This document shows positions 51,802 through 64,000 of a stretch of DNA of 64,000 nucleotides, piece by piece. Within the stretch, counting starts at the first letter, position 1. Every line of letters starts with the position of its first letter. The notes beneath the pieces were generated by a model, which saw only the letters and a program-made list of their open reading frames with translations, was not told the origin of the DNA and searched no databases. The position numbers were made by a program, and so were the translations under genes. This DNA is from Rhodococcus sp. 105337 (GTDB lineage: Bacteria; Actinomycetota; Actinomycetes; Mycobacteriales; Mycobacteriaceae), in assembly GCF_012844225.1 (NCBI RefSeq), contig NZ_JABAGQ010000004.1:124001-188000 (forward strand), given 5' to 3'.

Positions 51802-53141
51802 CGTTGCCCTGCACCTCCGTGCGGTCCGGGCGCGGGCACCACAGGAGCACCGGGACGCACCGCCGCGGGGGGACCCGCCGGCACGGGTGCCGTGGCCTGG
51901 GGCGCGACCTGCGGCAGACCGACCGTCTGGAGGATCTCGGCGATGATCCGGTCCGGTGAGACGTCGTCGGCCAGCGCGTCGTACGACAACACCAAGCGGT
52001 GACGCAGCACGTCGGGGATCACGTCGATGATGTCCTGCGGGATCACGTAGTCGCGCCCGCGGACGAGAGCGAGCGCGCGGGCTGCGGAGATGATGCCGAG
52101 GGTGGCACGCGGAGAGGCGCCGTAGGCGATCCATCCCTGCACGTCGTGCAGACCCAGTTCGGCCGGCGAGCGCGTCGCGAAGATGACCCGCACCACGTAG
52201 TCGACGAGCGCATGGTGCACGAACACGCGACTGGCGATCTTCTGCAGTCGCAGCAGTTCCTCCCGGGAGAGCACCTGCTTCGGTTCCGGAGCCGCGACTC
52301 CCATCCGGTAGACGATCTCGCGTTCTTCCTCGACCGAGGGGTAGTCGACGAGGACCTTGAACAGGAACCGGTCTCGCTGCGCCTCGGGCAGCGGGTAGAC
52401 GCCTTCGTTCTCGATGGGGTTCTGCGTCGCCATGACCAGGAACGGGTCGGGCATCGGGAACGTCTTGCCACCGATGGTGACGTGCCGTTCCGCCATCACT
52501 TCGAGCAGCGCCGACTGCACCTTCGCCGGGGCGCGGTTGATCTCGTCGGCGAGCACGAAGTTCGCCACCACCGGGCCGAGTTCGGTGTCGAACTCTTCGC
52601 GGCCCTGCCGGTAGATCCGGGTTCCGACGAGGTCGGTGGGTACCAGGTCGGGAGTGAACTGGACGCGGGAGAAGGATCCACCGACAACTTTGGCGAACGT
52701 CTCGACCGCGAGGGTCTTCGCGACACCCGGCACGCCTTCGAGCAGGACGTGCCCGCGGGCGAGCACTCCGACGAGCATGCGTTCGACGAGGAGGTCCTGG
52801 CCGACGATCACTCGCTTGACCTCGTAGATGGCGCGCTCGAGAAGGCGGACGTCGTCTGCCGGGTCGTACGCCTTCTCCGGTGCGGCCACAGGCTCCTTCG
52901 ACGTGGACACGGCGGGAGCGGACGCACTCGTCGCACCGGCGGACGGGCCGTTTCCGGCAACGGGAGGGTTCGCCGCGACACTGCCCCGTGTGGGAGCGCC
53001 GGCGTCCGCCCTGCCGCTGCCCGGTCCGGCCGTGCCCTGCGGCTCCACGTCGTGGCCCTGACCGGCGGCGTTGTTCGAGCCGGCCCCGCCCTTCTGTGCG
53101 CCCGCTGCCGTACCCGACGTCCCGCCCTCGCGTGAGGTCAC
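51798..53141 (-). CDS. moxR: MoxR family AAA+ ATPase (MoxR1 type)
   Basis: A 447-residue MoxR ATPase preceded by an unusual disordered N-terminal linker of about 85 residues (Gly/Ala/Pro-rich). The AAA+ core has Walker A LEGVPGVAKT, Walker B FVLADEINRAPAK, sensor 1 FLVMATQNPIENEG and the arginine-finger region AQRDRFLFKV. A C-terminal Pro/Ala-rich tail of about 45 residues follows. GTG 53141 is preferred, with GGTGGA upstream; a TTG lies one codon earlier. Part of MoxR-DUF58-VWA, the chaperone module next to the cell-wall hydrolase gene. Confidence 0.9.
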   Translation of the reverse strand: MTSREGGTSGTAAGAQKGGAGSNNAAGQGHDVEPQGTAGPGSGRADAGAPTRGSVAANPPVAGNGPSAGATSASAPAVSTSKEPVAAPEKAYDPADDVRLLERAIYEVKRVIVGQDLLVERMLVGVLARGHVLLEGVPGVAKTLAVETFAKVVGGSFSRVQFTPDLVPTDLVGTRIYRQGREEFDTELGPVVANFVLADEINRAPAKVQSALLEVMAERHVTIGGKTFPMPDPFLVMATQNPIENEGVYPLPEAQRDRFLFKVLVDYPSVEEEREIVYRMGVAAPEPKQVLSREELLRLQKIASRVFVHHALVDYVVRVIFATRSPAELGLHDVQGWIAYGASPRATLGIISAARALALVRGRDYVIPQDIIDVIPDVLRHRLVLSYDALADDVSPDRIIAEILQTVGLPQVAPQATAPVPAGPPAAVRPGAPVVPAPGPHGGAGQR

Positions 53142-53289
53142 CAAGAATCCACCGCTTTCGCCTACGTTGATCCACTGGAAATCGCCTGCTGCACCACTAT
53201 GGCAGGTGTCGATTCAGTGTGCCGTAACGCCAGGCCCGCGGCGTGGGCGAGTCCCACGCCCGGACAGTGCGATCACGATCACTTCACCG

Positions 53290-54966
53290 TCAGGACACCA
53301 TGCGCACCACATACGGTGTCATGCCGTCCCAGCGTACCGGCGAGATCATGACGTGCGAACCCGACTGCGGCGCCTCGAGCATCGTGCCGTCGCCGAGGTA
53401 CAGGCCCACGTGCTGGCTCGCATTGGGGCCGTAGAAGATCATGTCGCCGCGTCTCATCTCCGACGACGAGATCTGGGTGCCCGCTGTGTACTGATATCCG
53501 GTGTAGTGCGGCAGGGAGATGCCGATACCGGCGAACGCATAGATCATCAGCCCGGAGCAGTCGAAGCCCACCTTGCCGAAATCTCCGTAACTGTCGGCGA
53601 CACCGCCGTCCCGTATTCCGCGGGTCGGTCCGTTCTCGTCTCCCCCACCCCACGCATACGGCACGCCGATCTGGGACAGCCCACGGTCGATCACGGTCTC
53701 GACCGCCGCGGCGCCGGTGAGCGACGGCGTCGACCGGGTGCGCGGCGACGACCGCGGAGTCTGCGGTGTGGGCGTGCGAGGTGTCTCGGTGACTTCGTCT
53801 GCCGGGTTCACCTCGCTACCCGGGCTCGGTGTCACGTCGGGATCGAGGTCCTCGTCCGGTACGGCGGCGCTCACGGCCGGCGTGTCGAGGGTAGGTGCGC
53901 TCTCTCCCAAGTCGGTGTGGGGACGTCGTCCGTTGGCGAGTTCGGCTGCCCGCGCGAGTGCGGCGTCGTCGGCTGCGACCCGCTGGGCCGCCGCTGCCGC
54001 TTCCTCACGCGCCACCTCGGCGGCAGCGGCACGGGCCGCCTCCTCCGCCACGCGGCGGCGATCCCATGCCACGTACTCCGCGCGCTGACCCTCGAGACCG
54101 GCGGCATTGGTGCGCGCGAAATCCAGTTCGGCCTGGGCTCCCGCTCGTGCCTGCTCGATGCGGCTCTTTTCTGCGGCTTCCCGGTCGAGGGCATCGCGGG
54201 CGACGGCGATCGCAGCTTCCGCGTCCACCTTGCGCTGCTCGGCGGCCGCCGCTGCGGCGTCGGCCTCCTGTTTCGCGGCGCGCGCACGGGAATGGGAGTT
54301 CGCCTGTTCGGTGCGCGCGCGTTCGAGTGCGTCGAGCACCGCGTCGCGTCCGGTCGAAAGCATGCGCATCACCTGCGCGCGGTCGAGCAGGTCCTCGGGG
54401 CCGTCGGTGGACAGGAACGCGGCGAGTGATGTCGCGTTCGATCCGCGGGTGTAGCTCTCCCGCGCGAACGAGTCGAAGTCCGCTTGCGCGTGTGAGATCT
54501 GGGCGCCCGCGTCCTGGAGGGCGAGCTGGGAGGACGCCACGGCCTGCGCGGCTGCTGCCACGGCGTCCTGGGCGGAATGCAAGTCGACGAGGGCGCGGTT
54601 GACGTCCTCGCGTTTGATCGCGACCTGGGCGTCGAGTTCGGCGAGCTGCTGATCTGCGTGGGAGATGCGCACGATCAGTTCACCGATGCGGTGGATCCCG
54701 GAGTTCACGGCCGCCCCGGCCGCGTCCAGTTCCGTGTCCGACGGATTGGGCGGTGGTGGTGGCACCGCGGCCGCAGTCGACCCCACTGCGACGAGCACCG
54801 TCGTCAAGAGGCCGATTCCCGCGAGCAACCGGGAGGCGCGGACGACGTGGCCCGAACGGGTGCTGCGAAGAGAAGACCGCCGACGTCCGGCAGTGGTAGG
54901 CGATGCCGGTGCGCCGGTAGGCGACGACCGTCGCGGAATCCCCCCGTGGAAACCGAATCGTCTCAC
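53290..54966 (-). CDS. ripA: Secreted NlpC/P60 peptidoglycan hydrolase (RipA-like)
   Basis: A 558-residue protein: a 40-residue basic leader, a signal/anchor helix (LLAGIGLLTTVLVAVGST), a long Ala-rich coiled coil (about 80-330, HADQQLAELDAQVAIKREDVNRALVDL ... REEAAAAAQRVA), a Pro/Thr-rich linker, and the catalytic NlpC/P60 domain (about 430-558) with the nucleophile in VGFDCSGLMIYAF and the His in SQHVGLYLGDG. It cleaves peptide cross-links at septa. GTG 54966 has GAGGGAGAG. Its leader carries competing hairpins. Unlike in M. tuberculosis, no separate ripB gene follows; moxR is next. Confidence 0.88.
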   Translation of the reverse strand: MRRFGFHGGIPRRSSPTGAPASPTTAGRRRSSLRSTRSGHVVRASRLLAGIGLLTTVLVAVGSTAAAVPPPPPNPSDTELDAAGAAVNSGIHRIGELIVRISHADQQLAELDAQVAIKREDVNRALVDLHSAQDAVAAAAQAVASSQLALQDAGAQISHAQADFDSFARESYTRGSNATSLAAFLSTDGPEDLLDRAQVMRMLSTGRDAVLDALERARTEQANSHSRARAAKQEADAAAAAAEQRKVDAEAAIAVARDALDREAAEKSRIEQARAGAQAELDFARTNAAGLEGQRAEYVAWDRRRVAEEAARAAAAEVAREEAAAAAQRVAADDAALARAAELANGRRPHTDLGESAPTLDTPAVSAAVPDEDLDPDVTPSPGSEVNPADEVTETPRTPTPQTPRSSPRTRSTPSLTGAAAVETVIDRGLSQIGVPYAWGGGDENGPTRGIRDGGVADSYGDFGKVGFDCSGLMIYAFAGIGISLPHYTGYQYTAGTQISSSEMRRGDMIFYGPNASQHVGLYLGDGTMLEAPQSGSHVMISPVRWDGMTPYVVRMVS

Positions 54967-55042
54967 TTGCGCTCTCCCTCGGTCGTGCCGACCTGAGAAA
55001 CAGTCGGGCCCGACGCCTCGGGGAGCGCACAGCAAACACCGC

Positions 55043-55089
55043 TCGCGGGGTACCCGCGATCGGTCGCTGTACCGGTCTCCGGTCGCGGG
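55043..55089 (-). promoter_or_regulatory. Mutually exclusive hairpins in the NlpC/P60 leader
   Basis: The 7-mer TCGCGGG occurs twice on the plus strand (55043-55049 and 55083-55089) with its complement CCCGCGA between (55053-55059). The middle copy can pair with either outer copy: a tight 7-bp hairpin with a 3-nt loop, or a 7-bp stem with a 23-nt loop. Located 77-123 bases before the hydrolase GTG, in its transcribed leader, this is a classic two-state RNA arrangement. I do not recognise a known riboswitch. Confidence 0.4.
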
Positions 55090-55269
55090 CAGCGCCCCAC
55101 GACTGGGCTTGTGACACACCTTCCCCAAGAGCGTCATCTGAACCGTACGACACACCAGGCGCGTCTCGCGCGACAGTTACGGATTTCGATTACGGAAAGC
55201 GACCTTCGGGGCGCACTCCGGCGCCGGACATCGACACCGGAGCCGGCGAGAAGACAGGCGGCGGCGCCG

Positions 55270-58994
<3,725 letters not shown>

Positions 58995-59041
58995 CATCCC
59001 GATCGGCCGCCCACATCCGCGGGTGGCCCACGCTGTGAAGT

Positions 59042-59080
59042 GACGGCGGGCCCGGGACGTCTCGTCTCGGGCCCGCCGTC
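59042..59080 (+). terminator. Hairpin between acn and acnR
   Basis: GACGGCGGGCCCG (59042-59054) and CGGGCCCGCCGTC (59068-59080) form a perfect 13-bp stem with a 13-nt loop, just after the acn stop. It may terminate most acn transcripts so that the repressor downstream is expressed at a lower level. Confidence 0.65.
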
Positions 59081-59103
59081 CACATCGGGAAAGGACGGTC
59101 GCG

Positions 59104-59670
59104 GTGCCCAAGGTCAGTGAGCACCACCTCGCCGCGCGCCGAAGTCAGATCCTCGACGGCGCCCGGCGTTGCTTCGCCGAATACGGCTACGACGGCGCCA
59201 CCGTGCGCCGCCTCGAGGAGGCCACGGGTCTCTCCCGCGGCGCAATCTTCCACCATTTCAAAGACAAGGACGGGTTGTTCCTCGCGCTTGCGCAGGAGGA
59301 CGCCAAGCGGATGGCCGACGTGGCCGCCAACGAAGGCCTGGTGCAGGTCATGCGCGACATGCTGTCCTCGCCCGACCAGTTCGACTGGCTCGGTACCCGG
59401 CTCGAGATCACGCGGCGCCTGCGGACCGATCCGGAGTTCGCCAAGGAGTGGACCCAGCACTCCGCGGAACTGACCGCTGCGACCGTCGGGCGTCTGGAAC
59501 GGCAGCGCGAAGCCGGTCGCCTGCGCGACGACGTGCCCACCGAGGTTCTGGTGGGCTACCTGGACCTGGTGCTCGACGGGCTCATCGCCCGCCTCGCCTC
59601 CGGGCATGCCGAAAAGGAACTGTGCGCGGTCCTCGACCTCGTCGAAGAATCGGTGCGTCGCCGGGACTGA
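59104..59670 (+). CDS. acnR: TetR-type aconitase repressor AcnR
   Basis: A 188-residue TetR regulator, the length of C. glutamicum AcnR. The HTH is ILDGARRCFAEYGYDGATVRRLEEATGLSRGAIFHHFKDKDGLFLAL (residues 15-60); the C-terminal ligand core is all-helical and starts about residue 70. AcnR senses citrate-Mg2+ and represses acn by binding CAGnACnnncGTACTG, which is present in the acn promoter. GTG 59104 lies 109 bases after acn. M. tuberculosis Rv1474c has the same position. Confidence 0.93.
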   Translation: MPKVSEHHLAARRSQILDGARRCFAEYGYDGATVRRLEEATGLSRGAIFHHFKDKDGLFLALAQEDAKRMADVAANEGLVQVMRDMLSSPDQFDWLGTRLEITRRLRTDPEFAKEWTQHSAELTAATVGRLERQREAGRLRDDVPTEVLVGYLDLVLDGLIARLASGHAEKELCAVLDLVEESVRRRD

Positions 59671-59685
59671 TCCCGGCGACGTCCG

Positions 59686-59934
59686 TCACGCGCTCTTGTC
59701 GGCTGTTGCCCTGCGGCGATTCGGCCCACCTCGCCCGCGAAGCTGGACATCCGACTCCACCAGCACGTTGTGGACGAAACCGTAGGAACGTCCGGTTTCG
59801 TGGGCGAGGGTGCGAATGCTTGCACCTGCCTCGTAGCGGCGTTTGAGTTCCGCTTGCAATCGGTCCCGCGAATCCCCGGTGATCCGGGTTCCCTTCGCGA
59901 ACGTCGTCTGGCCACGATCGGGATTTCGCACCAT
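59686..59934 (-). CDS. Small HTH protein (Rv1473A-like)
   Basis: An 82-residue basic HTH protein. The first third is RNPDRGQTTFAKGTRITGDSRDRLQAELKRRY, then the homeodomain/resolvase-like helix-turn-helix EAGASIRTLAHETGRSYGFVHNVLVESDV, and a basic tail (RGRGGPNRRRATADKSA). ATG 59934 has GGGAGGA seven bases upstream. Position between acnR and the ABC-F gene equals Rv1473A of M. tuberculosis. Probably a nucleoid-associated or transcriptional factor; target unknown. Confidence 0.8.
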   Translation of the reverse strand: MVRNPDRGQTTFAKGTRITGDSRDRLQAELKRRYEAGASIRTLAHETGRSYGFVHNVLVESDVQLRGRGGPNRRRATADKSA

Positions 59935-60014
59935 CGGTTCCTCCCGGCACCTCGACAAAGGTCCTGGTTCAAGGCTAAAGGACCGAAACGATCACCGAAG
60001 CGGATCGGATCGGA

Positions 60015-61646
60015 TCATGCGAGCTGGATGAGCTCCAGGTAGTCCTGGGACCAGTGATCCTCGGTGCCGTCCGGCAGCATGATGACCCGTTCCGGGTTGA
60101 GAGCCTCGGCCGCGCCGGGATCGTGTGTCACGAGCACGACCGCCCCCTCGTAGCTGCGGAGCGCGTCGAGCACCTGCTCACGGGAGACGGGGTCGAGGTT
60201 GTTGGTCGGCTCGTCGAGGAGCAGCACGTTCGCTGCCGACGACACCAGACCCGCAAGCGCAAGCCGGGTCTTCTCGCCGCCGGACAGCGTGCCGGCCGGC
60301 TGATCGAGTTGCGGCCCGGTGAACATGAACGCACCGAGCAGACCGCGCAGATCCTGTTCACCCGCGTCGGGCGCGGCGTGGCGGATGTTCTCCCACACCG
60401 ACGCCGAGTCGTCGATCGTGTCGTGCTCCTGAGCGAAGTAACCCACCTTGAGCCCGTGACCCGGCACGAGTTCGCCGAGATCGGGCTTCTCCGTCCCGGC
60501 GAGCAGACGCAGAAGCGTGGTCTTACCGGCGCCGTTGAGACCGAGGATCACCACGCGGGTGCCCCGGTCGATGGCGAGGTCGACACCCGTGAAGATCTCG
60601 AGCGACCCATAGACCTTGGTCAGGTTCTTCGCCATGAGCGGGGTCTTGCCGCACGCGGCAGGCGTGGGGAACCGGATCTTCGCGACCTTGTCCGCGACCC
60701 GCACGTCGTCGAGATCGTTGAGAAGCTTGTCGGCGCGCTTGGCCATGTTCTGCGCGGCGGTGGCCTTGGTGGCCTTCGCTCCGAGCTTGGCAGCCTGCTT
60801 GTGCAGGGCCGACGCCTTCTTCTCCGCGTTGGCGCGCTCCCGGCGCCGACGCTGTTCATCGGTAGCGCGGGCGTCGAGGTACTTCTTCCAATCCATGTTG
60901 TAGATGTCGGCTTCGCCGCGCACCGCGTCGAGGAACCAGACTTTGTTGACGACATCGGCGAGCAGATCCACGTCGTGGCTGATCACGATCAGGCCGCCGT
61001 CGTGGCTCTGCAGGAAGCCTCGCAACCAGGTGATGGAGTCGGCGTCGAGGTGGTTCGTCGGCTCGTCCAGCAGCAGGGTCGTGTTCGACTTGCCGCCCGA
61101 GCCGTCGGACGCCGCGAACAGGATGCGCGCGAGTTCCACGCGGCGGCGCTGGCCACCGGAGAGCGTGTGCAGGGCCTGGCCGAGGACGCGGTCGGGCAAT
61201 CCGAGGCTGTTGCAGATGCGGGCCGCCTCCGACTCGGCCACGTATCCGCCGAGCGTCGAGAAGCGTTCCTCGAGAGATCCGTACTTCCGGACGGCACGGT
61301 CGCGGATCTTCTCGTCGACCGATTCCGCCATCAGTGCCTGTTGCTTCTCCATGCCCCGCAACAGTTCGTCGAGTCCTCGAGCGGACAGCACCCGGTCCTT
61401 CGCGAGGACGTCGAGGTTGCCCTCCTTGGGGTCCTGCGGGAGGTAACCCACTTCCCCGGATCGGATCACGGTGCCGGCATACGGCTCGCCTTCGCCCGCG
61501 AGGATCCGCAGCGTGGTGGTCTTGCCCGCGCCGTTGCGCCCCACCAGACCGATCCGATCGCCGGCCTGCACCCGCAGCGCCGACCCGGGCGCGGAGAGCA
61601 GGGTCCGCACACCTGCGCGGACTTCGAGATCGGTAGCGGTGATCAC
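60015..61646 (-). CDS. ABC-F family ATPase (Rv1473-like)
   Basis: A 543-residue duplicated ABC ATPase without transmembrane part. Half 1: Walker A GLVGRNGAGKTTTLRIL, signature LSGGQRRRVELARILF, Walker B TLLLDEPTNHLD. A linker of about 80 residues (RATDEQRRRRERANAEKKASALHKQAAKLGAKATKATAAQNMAKRADKLL) interacts with the ribosome. Half 2: GLNGAGKTTLLRLL, LSGGEKTRLALAGL, VLLLDEPTNNLD. ABC-F proteins act at the ribosomal E site in translation or antibiotic protection. GTG 61646 has AGGAG at correct spacing; TTG 61652 is too close. Confidence 0.93.
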   Translation of the reverse strand: MITATDLEVRAGVRTLLSAPGSALRVQAGDRIGLVGRNGAGKTTTLRILAGEGEPYAGTVIRSGEVGYLPQDPKEGNLDVLAKDRVLSARGLDELLRGMEKQQALMAESVDEKIRDRAVRKYGSLEERFSTLGGYVAESEAARICNSLGLPDRVLGQALHTLSGGQRRRVELARILFAASDGSGGKSNTTLLLDEPTNHLDADSITWLRGFLQSHDGGLIVISHDVDLLADVVNKVWFLDAVRGEADIYNMDWKKYLDARATDEQRRRRERANAEKKASALHKQAAKLGAKATKATAAQNMAKRADKLLNDLDDVRVADKVAKIRFPTPAACGKTPLMAKNLTKVYGSLEIFTGVDLAIDRGTRVVILGLNGAGKTTLLRLLAGTEKPDLGELVPGHGLKVGYFAQEHDTIDDSASVWENIRHAAPDAGEQDLRGLLGAFMFTGPQLDQPAGTLSGGEKTRLALAGLVSSAANVLLLDEPTNNLDPVSREQVLDALRSYEGAVVLVTHDPGAAEALNPERVIMLPDGTEDHWSQDYLELIQLA

Positions 61647-61828
61647 AGGCAAGAACTCCTAGACGACGACGGGGTGGGTGCCATGAACCGCGAGGCGGGG
61701 CACACGAACTACCCAGTTTACCCTGTTCGTCCGCGTTCCCAGCCGTGAGATGCACTACTACGCACGCGCGAACGCCGCTGCGGATGCCGCGTCCGGGCGC
61801 GCTTCGGCAGACTGCGCCGGCGCCCGCC

Positions 61829-61834
61829 TACTCT
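61829..61834 (+). promoter_or_regulatory. -10 element of a leaderless transcript
   Basis: TACTCT six bases before the GTG at 61841 and no Shine-Dalgarno; transcription probably starts at the lycopene cyclase start codon. Confidence 0.45.
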
Positions 61835-61840
61835 GTGGTC

Positions 61841-62956
61841 GTGCCTGTCTCCTCCCCCACCGACGTGCTGGTCGCCGGACTCGGTCCCGCGGGGCGGGCA
61901 GTCGCCGCCCGCGCCGCCCGCGCCGGTCTCGACGTGATCGCCGTGGATCCCCAACCGTCGCGGCGGTGGACGGCGACATACGGGGCGTGGCGGGACGAAC
62001 TCCCGTCGTGGCTGCCGGAGCGCGTCACCGCGGCGGAGGTCGCCACCCCTGCGGTATGGGCCTCGACGCTCCACGAGTTGACCCGGCCGTACCGGATCCT
62101 CGACACAGCCCGGCTCCAGGACTGCCTCGATCTCGAGGAGGTGTCCGTGGTGCGCGGGCGGGTGGACACGATCGACGCGCACAGCGCGGTCCTGAGCACC
62201 GGCGACCGGATTCGCGCCCGGTACGTGATCGACGCGCGGGGGGTGCCCGCAGGCCCGGATCGCGCCGCGCAAACCGCCTTCGGGCGGGTGCTCGACGACG
62301 CCACCGCCGCATCCGCCCTGGAAGGGCAGCAGGCCTGGTTCATGGATTGGCGGCGCGACAACGGCACCGACTCCTCCGATGTCCCGTCGTTCCTGTACGC
62401 GATGCCGCTGGGCGGCGGGCTCGCCCTCCTCGAGGAAACCTGCCTGGTGGGGCGGCCGCCTCTGACGCTCCCGGAGTTGCAGCGACGACTCGACGTCCGG
62501 CTGGCGGCGCGGGGCATCGCGACCGGGGACCCGGAACGGACCGAGAAGGTGCGGTTCGCTGTGGAAGGCATCCGTAGCGAGCGCGGGGTGGTCGGATTCG
62601 GCGCGCGGGGCGGACTCATGCACCCCGCGACCGGCTATGCCGTCGCGACGGCCCTCTCCACGGCGGACGCCCTCGTCGCCTCCGTGCTCGCCGGGTCCGA
62701 TCCGCGGCAGGTGCTGTGGCCGGCGTCCGCCCGTGGTGTCGCCGCGCTGCGTGGCCTGGGGCTTCGTGTGCTGCTCCGGCTCGACGCGCAGTCCGCCGCA
62801 GCCTTCTTCGACGAGTTCTTCGGTCTGCCCACCGAGCAACAGCGGGCCTACCTCTCCGGCCGCACCGATCTCACGGCCGTCGCCGGCACGATGTGGACGC
62901 TCTTCCGACGTCTGCCGGGACCCCTGCGCGGCGCTGTTCTGCGCTCGGCGTGGTGA
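61841..62956 (+). CDS. crtL: Lycopene cyclase (CrtL type)
   Basis: A 371-residue flavoprotein of the CrtL/CrtY lycopene cyclase fold. The N-terminal dinucleotide motif is VLVAGLGPAGRAVAARAARAGLDVIAVDP; further blocks are TYGAWRDELP (typical of CrtL cyclases), YVIDARGVP, QQAWFMDWRRDNGT and GARGGLMHPATGYAVATAL. It makes beta- or gamma-rings on lycopene at the membrane in carotenoid synthesis. GTG 61841 fits a leaderless start; GTG 61835 is two codons earlier. No other carotenoid genes are in the window. Ring specificity cannot be read. Confidence 0.85.
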   Translation: MPVSSPTDVLVAGLGPAGRAVAARAARAGLDVIAVDPQPSRRWTATYGAWRDELPSWLPERVTAAEVATPAVWASTLHELTRPYRILDTARLQDCLDLEEVSVVRGRVDTIDAHSAVLSTGDRIRARYVIDARGVPAGPDRAAQTAFGRVLDDATAASALEGQQAWFMDWRRDNGTDSSDVPSFLYAMPLGGGLALLEETCLVGRPPLTLPELQRRLDVRLAARGIATGDPERTEKVRFAVEGIRSERGVVGFGARGGLMHPATGYAVATALSTADALVASVLAGSDPRQVLWPASARGVAALRGLGLRVLLRLDAQSAAAFFDEFFGLPTEQQRAYLSGRTDLTAVAGTMWTLFRRLPGPLRGAVLRSAW

Positions 62957-63032
62957 CGCACGTCTCTGCGACACCCGGACCGATTTCGGCTTCTTTTCAG
63001 CGCATGTCCGGATCGTCGATCATGATGGAGAG

Positions 63033-64000
63033 ATGCGGTCGATTTGGAAAGGTGCCATCGCGTTCGGCCTCGTCAACGTGCCGGTCAAAGTGTATTCGGC
63101 AACCGAGTCCCACGACATCAAGTTCCACCAGGTGCACGCCAAGGACGGCGGACGCATCAAGTACCAGCGTGTGTGTTCCGAATGCGGGGAAGTAGTCCCG
63201 TTCCAGGAGATCGACAAGGCGTACGACTCCGACAACGGTGAGCGGGTCGTCCTGACCGACGAGGACTTCGAGAAGCTGCCCGCAGCGGAGAAACACGAGA
63301 TCCCGGTGCTGGAATTCGTGCCGTCCGAGCAGATCGACCCGATGCTCTTCGAGAAGTCGTACTATCTCGAACCGGATTCCACGTCGCCGAAGGCGTATGC
63401 CCTGCTGGCCGCGACCCTCGACCAGAGCGACCGGATCGCGCTGGTGCATTTCACCCTGCGGCAGCGCACCCGACTCGCCGCGCTGCGCAACCGGGACGGA
63501 CTGCTGGTGTTGCAGACGCTCCTGTGGCCGGACGAGGTCCGCGCCGCCGAGTTCCCGTCGCTCGACGGGGTCGAGAAACCGAAGCCGCGAGAACTGGCGA
63601 TGGCGGAGACACTCGTCGAGTCGATGTCGGGCGATTTCGATCCCACCGAGTTCACCGACGAATACCAGGTCGAACTGCGGGCCCTGATCGACGACGCCCT
63701 CGCGCGTGGCGGCGAGAAAGTGTTCCAGGTCGCCGAGCCGGACTCCGGCGGTGAGGACGCCGAAGTGCTCGATCTTGTTGCCGCGCTCCAGCGCAGCGTC
63801 GAGGCCGCGGGCACGGGGTCCGGTCGCACGTCCGGTAGGGCGTCGGAGGAAAAGTCGTCCGGGTCGTCCTCTGCGAAGAAGACCACCGCGAAGAAGACAG
63901 CAGCCAAGAAAACACCGGCCAAGAACGCCGGCGGCAAGGACTCGTCGAGCGACGGGTCTGCGGCGAAGAAGACGACCGCAAAGAAAACACCGGCGAAGAA
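63033..64000 (+). CDS. ku: Non-homologous end-joining protein Ku (partial)
   Basis: The 5' part (322 codons) of bacterial Ku: MRSIWKGAIAFGLVNVPVKVYSATESHDIKFHQ through the beta-barrel ring core, ending about residue 260. The homodimer rings broken DNA ends and recruits LigD. The C-terminal extension is Lys/Ala-rich (KKTTAKKTAAKKTPAK repeats), a DNA-binding tail of the extended Ku subclass. The gene is cut by the window end. ATG 63033 has GGAGAG directly upstream; a CATGAT box six bases before it may instead indicate a leaderless mRNA. A ligD gene is not seen in the window. Confidence 0.95.
   Translation, partial: MRSIWKGAIAFGLVNVPVKVYSATESHDIKFHQVHAKDGGRIKYQRVCSECGEVVPFQEIDKAYDSDNGERVVLTDEDFEKLPAAEKHEIPVLEFVPSEQIDPMLFEKSYYLEPDSTSPKAYALLAATLDQSDRIALVHFTLRQRTRLAALRNRDGLLVLQTLLWPDEVRAAEFPSLDGVEKPKPRELAMAETLVESMSGDFDPTEFTDEYQVELRALIDDALARGGEKVFQVAEPDSGGEDAEVLDLVAALQRSVEAAGTGSGRTSGRASEEKSSGSSSAKKTTAKKTAAKKTPAKNAGGKDSSSDGSAAKKTTAKKTPAK

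Noticed and set aside
54967-55269. A c-di-AMP (ydaO) riboswitch before the NlpC/P60 gene
   Set aside because: The known consensus blocks (GGGGGAACCC-like and GGGGTGAA) were not found in the leader; only the competing stems could be seen. An Infernal scan would settle it.

Overview
The window looks like a chromosomal segment of a mycolic-acid-producing actinobacterium, most likely Rhodococcus. It is GC-rich, with many GTG starts and tightly packed operons. It carries InhA/FabG (FAS-II), coenzyme-B12 methylmalonyl-CoA mutase, GAF-ANTAR regulators, lycopene cyclase and bacterial Ku. Gene order from about 47 to 62 kb follows the M. tuberculosis block hemZ-inhA-fabG1-(Rv1481-Rv1480-moxR1)-ripA-Rv1476-acn-Rv1474c-Rv1473A-Rv1473. 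No rRNA, tRNA, CRISPR array, intact insertion sequence or prophage was recognised. Assignments rest on reading motifs and family resemblance; no search was run.

Layout. 0-9 kb: small stress, redox and membrane genes: an unusual zinc-ribbon SDR, a universal stress protein, a mycofactocin-type SDR, a TauE/SafE exporter behind a cysteine-rich leader peptide, an ArsR/OsmC divergent pair and Hsp20. 8.9-14.8 kb: minus-strand propionate operon mutA-mutB-meaB plus a YhhN protein. 15-24 kb: membrane and stress genes, including an MFS exporter, DUF302 with a CsoR-like operator, a membrane-tethered USP and NhaA with an EF-hand-like tail. 24-31 kb: probable rifamycin phosphotransferase, a Baeyer-Villiger-type monooxygenase and an Orn/Lys/Arg decarboxylase. 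31-38 kb: three consecutive GAF-ANTAR regulators, then a scar holding an alcohol dehydrogenase remnant and a broken murE copy, then an intact MFS pump and alcohol dehydrogenase. 38-43 kb: cupin, SatD-like HTH regulator, a tandem glycine riboswitch upstream of an EamA transporter, and a SPFH/NfeD pair. 43-47 kb: enzymes of unknown role plus an HxlR regulator. 47-62 kb: the conserved heme / FAS-II / MoxR / cell-wall hydrolase / aconitase block. 61.8-64 kb: lycopene cyclase and Ku (cut by the window end).

How parts work together. MutAB, their GTPase chaperone MeaB and the enoyl-CoA hydratase fit odd-chain and branched acyl catabolism feeding the TCA cycle. Aconitase is probably controlled by the downstream AcnR through an operator visible at 56039-56054. 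FabG-InhA extend mycolic acid precursors, the NlpC/P60 hydrolase remodels the wall, and MoxR-DUF58-VWA form an AAA+/VWA chaperone module.

The most interesting signals are RNA-level: (1) the six-cysteine leader ORF before TauE/SafE with a hairpin covering the exporter's Shine-Dalgarno; (2) the glycine riboswitch on an EamA transporter; (3) mutually exclusive hairpins in the NlpC/P60 gene leader; (4) about ten genes whose -10 element lies 6-8 nt before the start codon, implying leaderless mRNAs.
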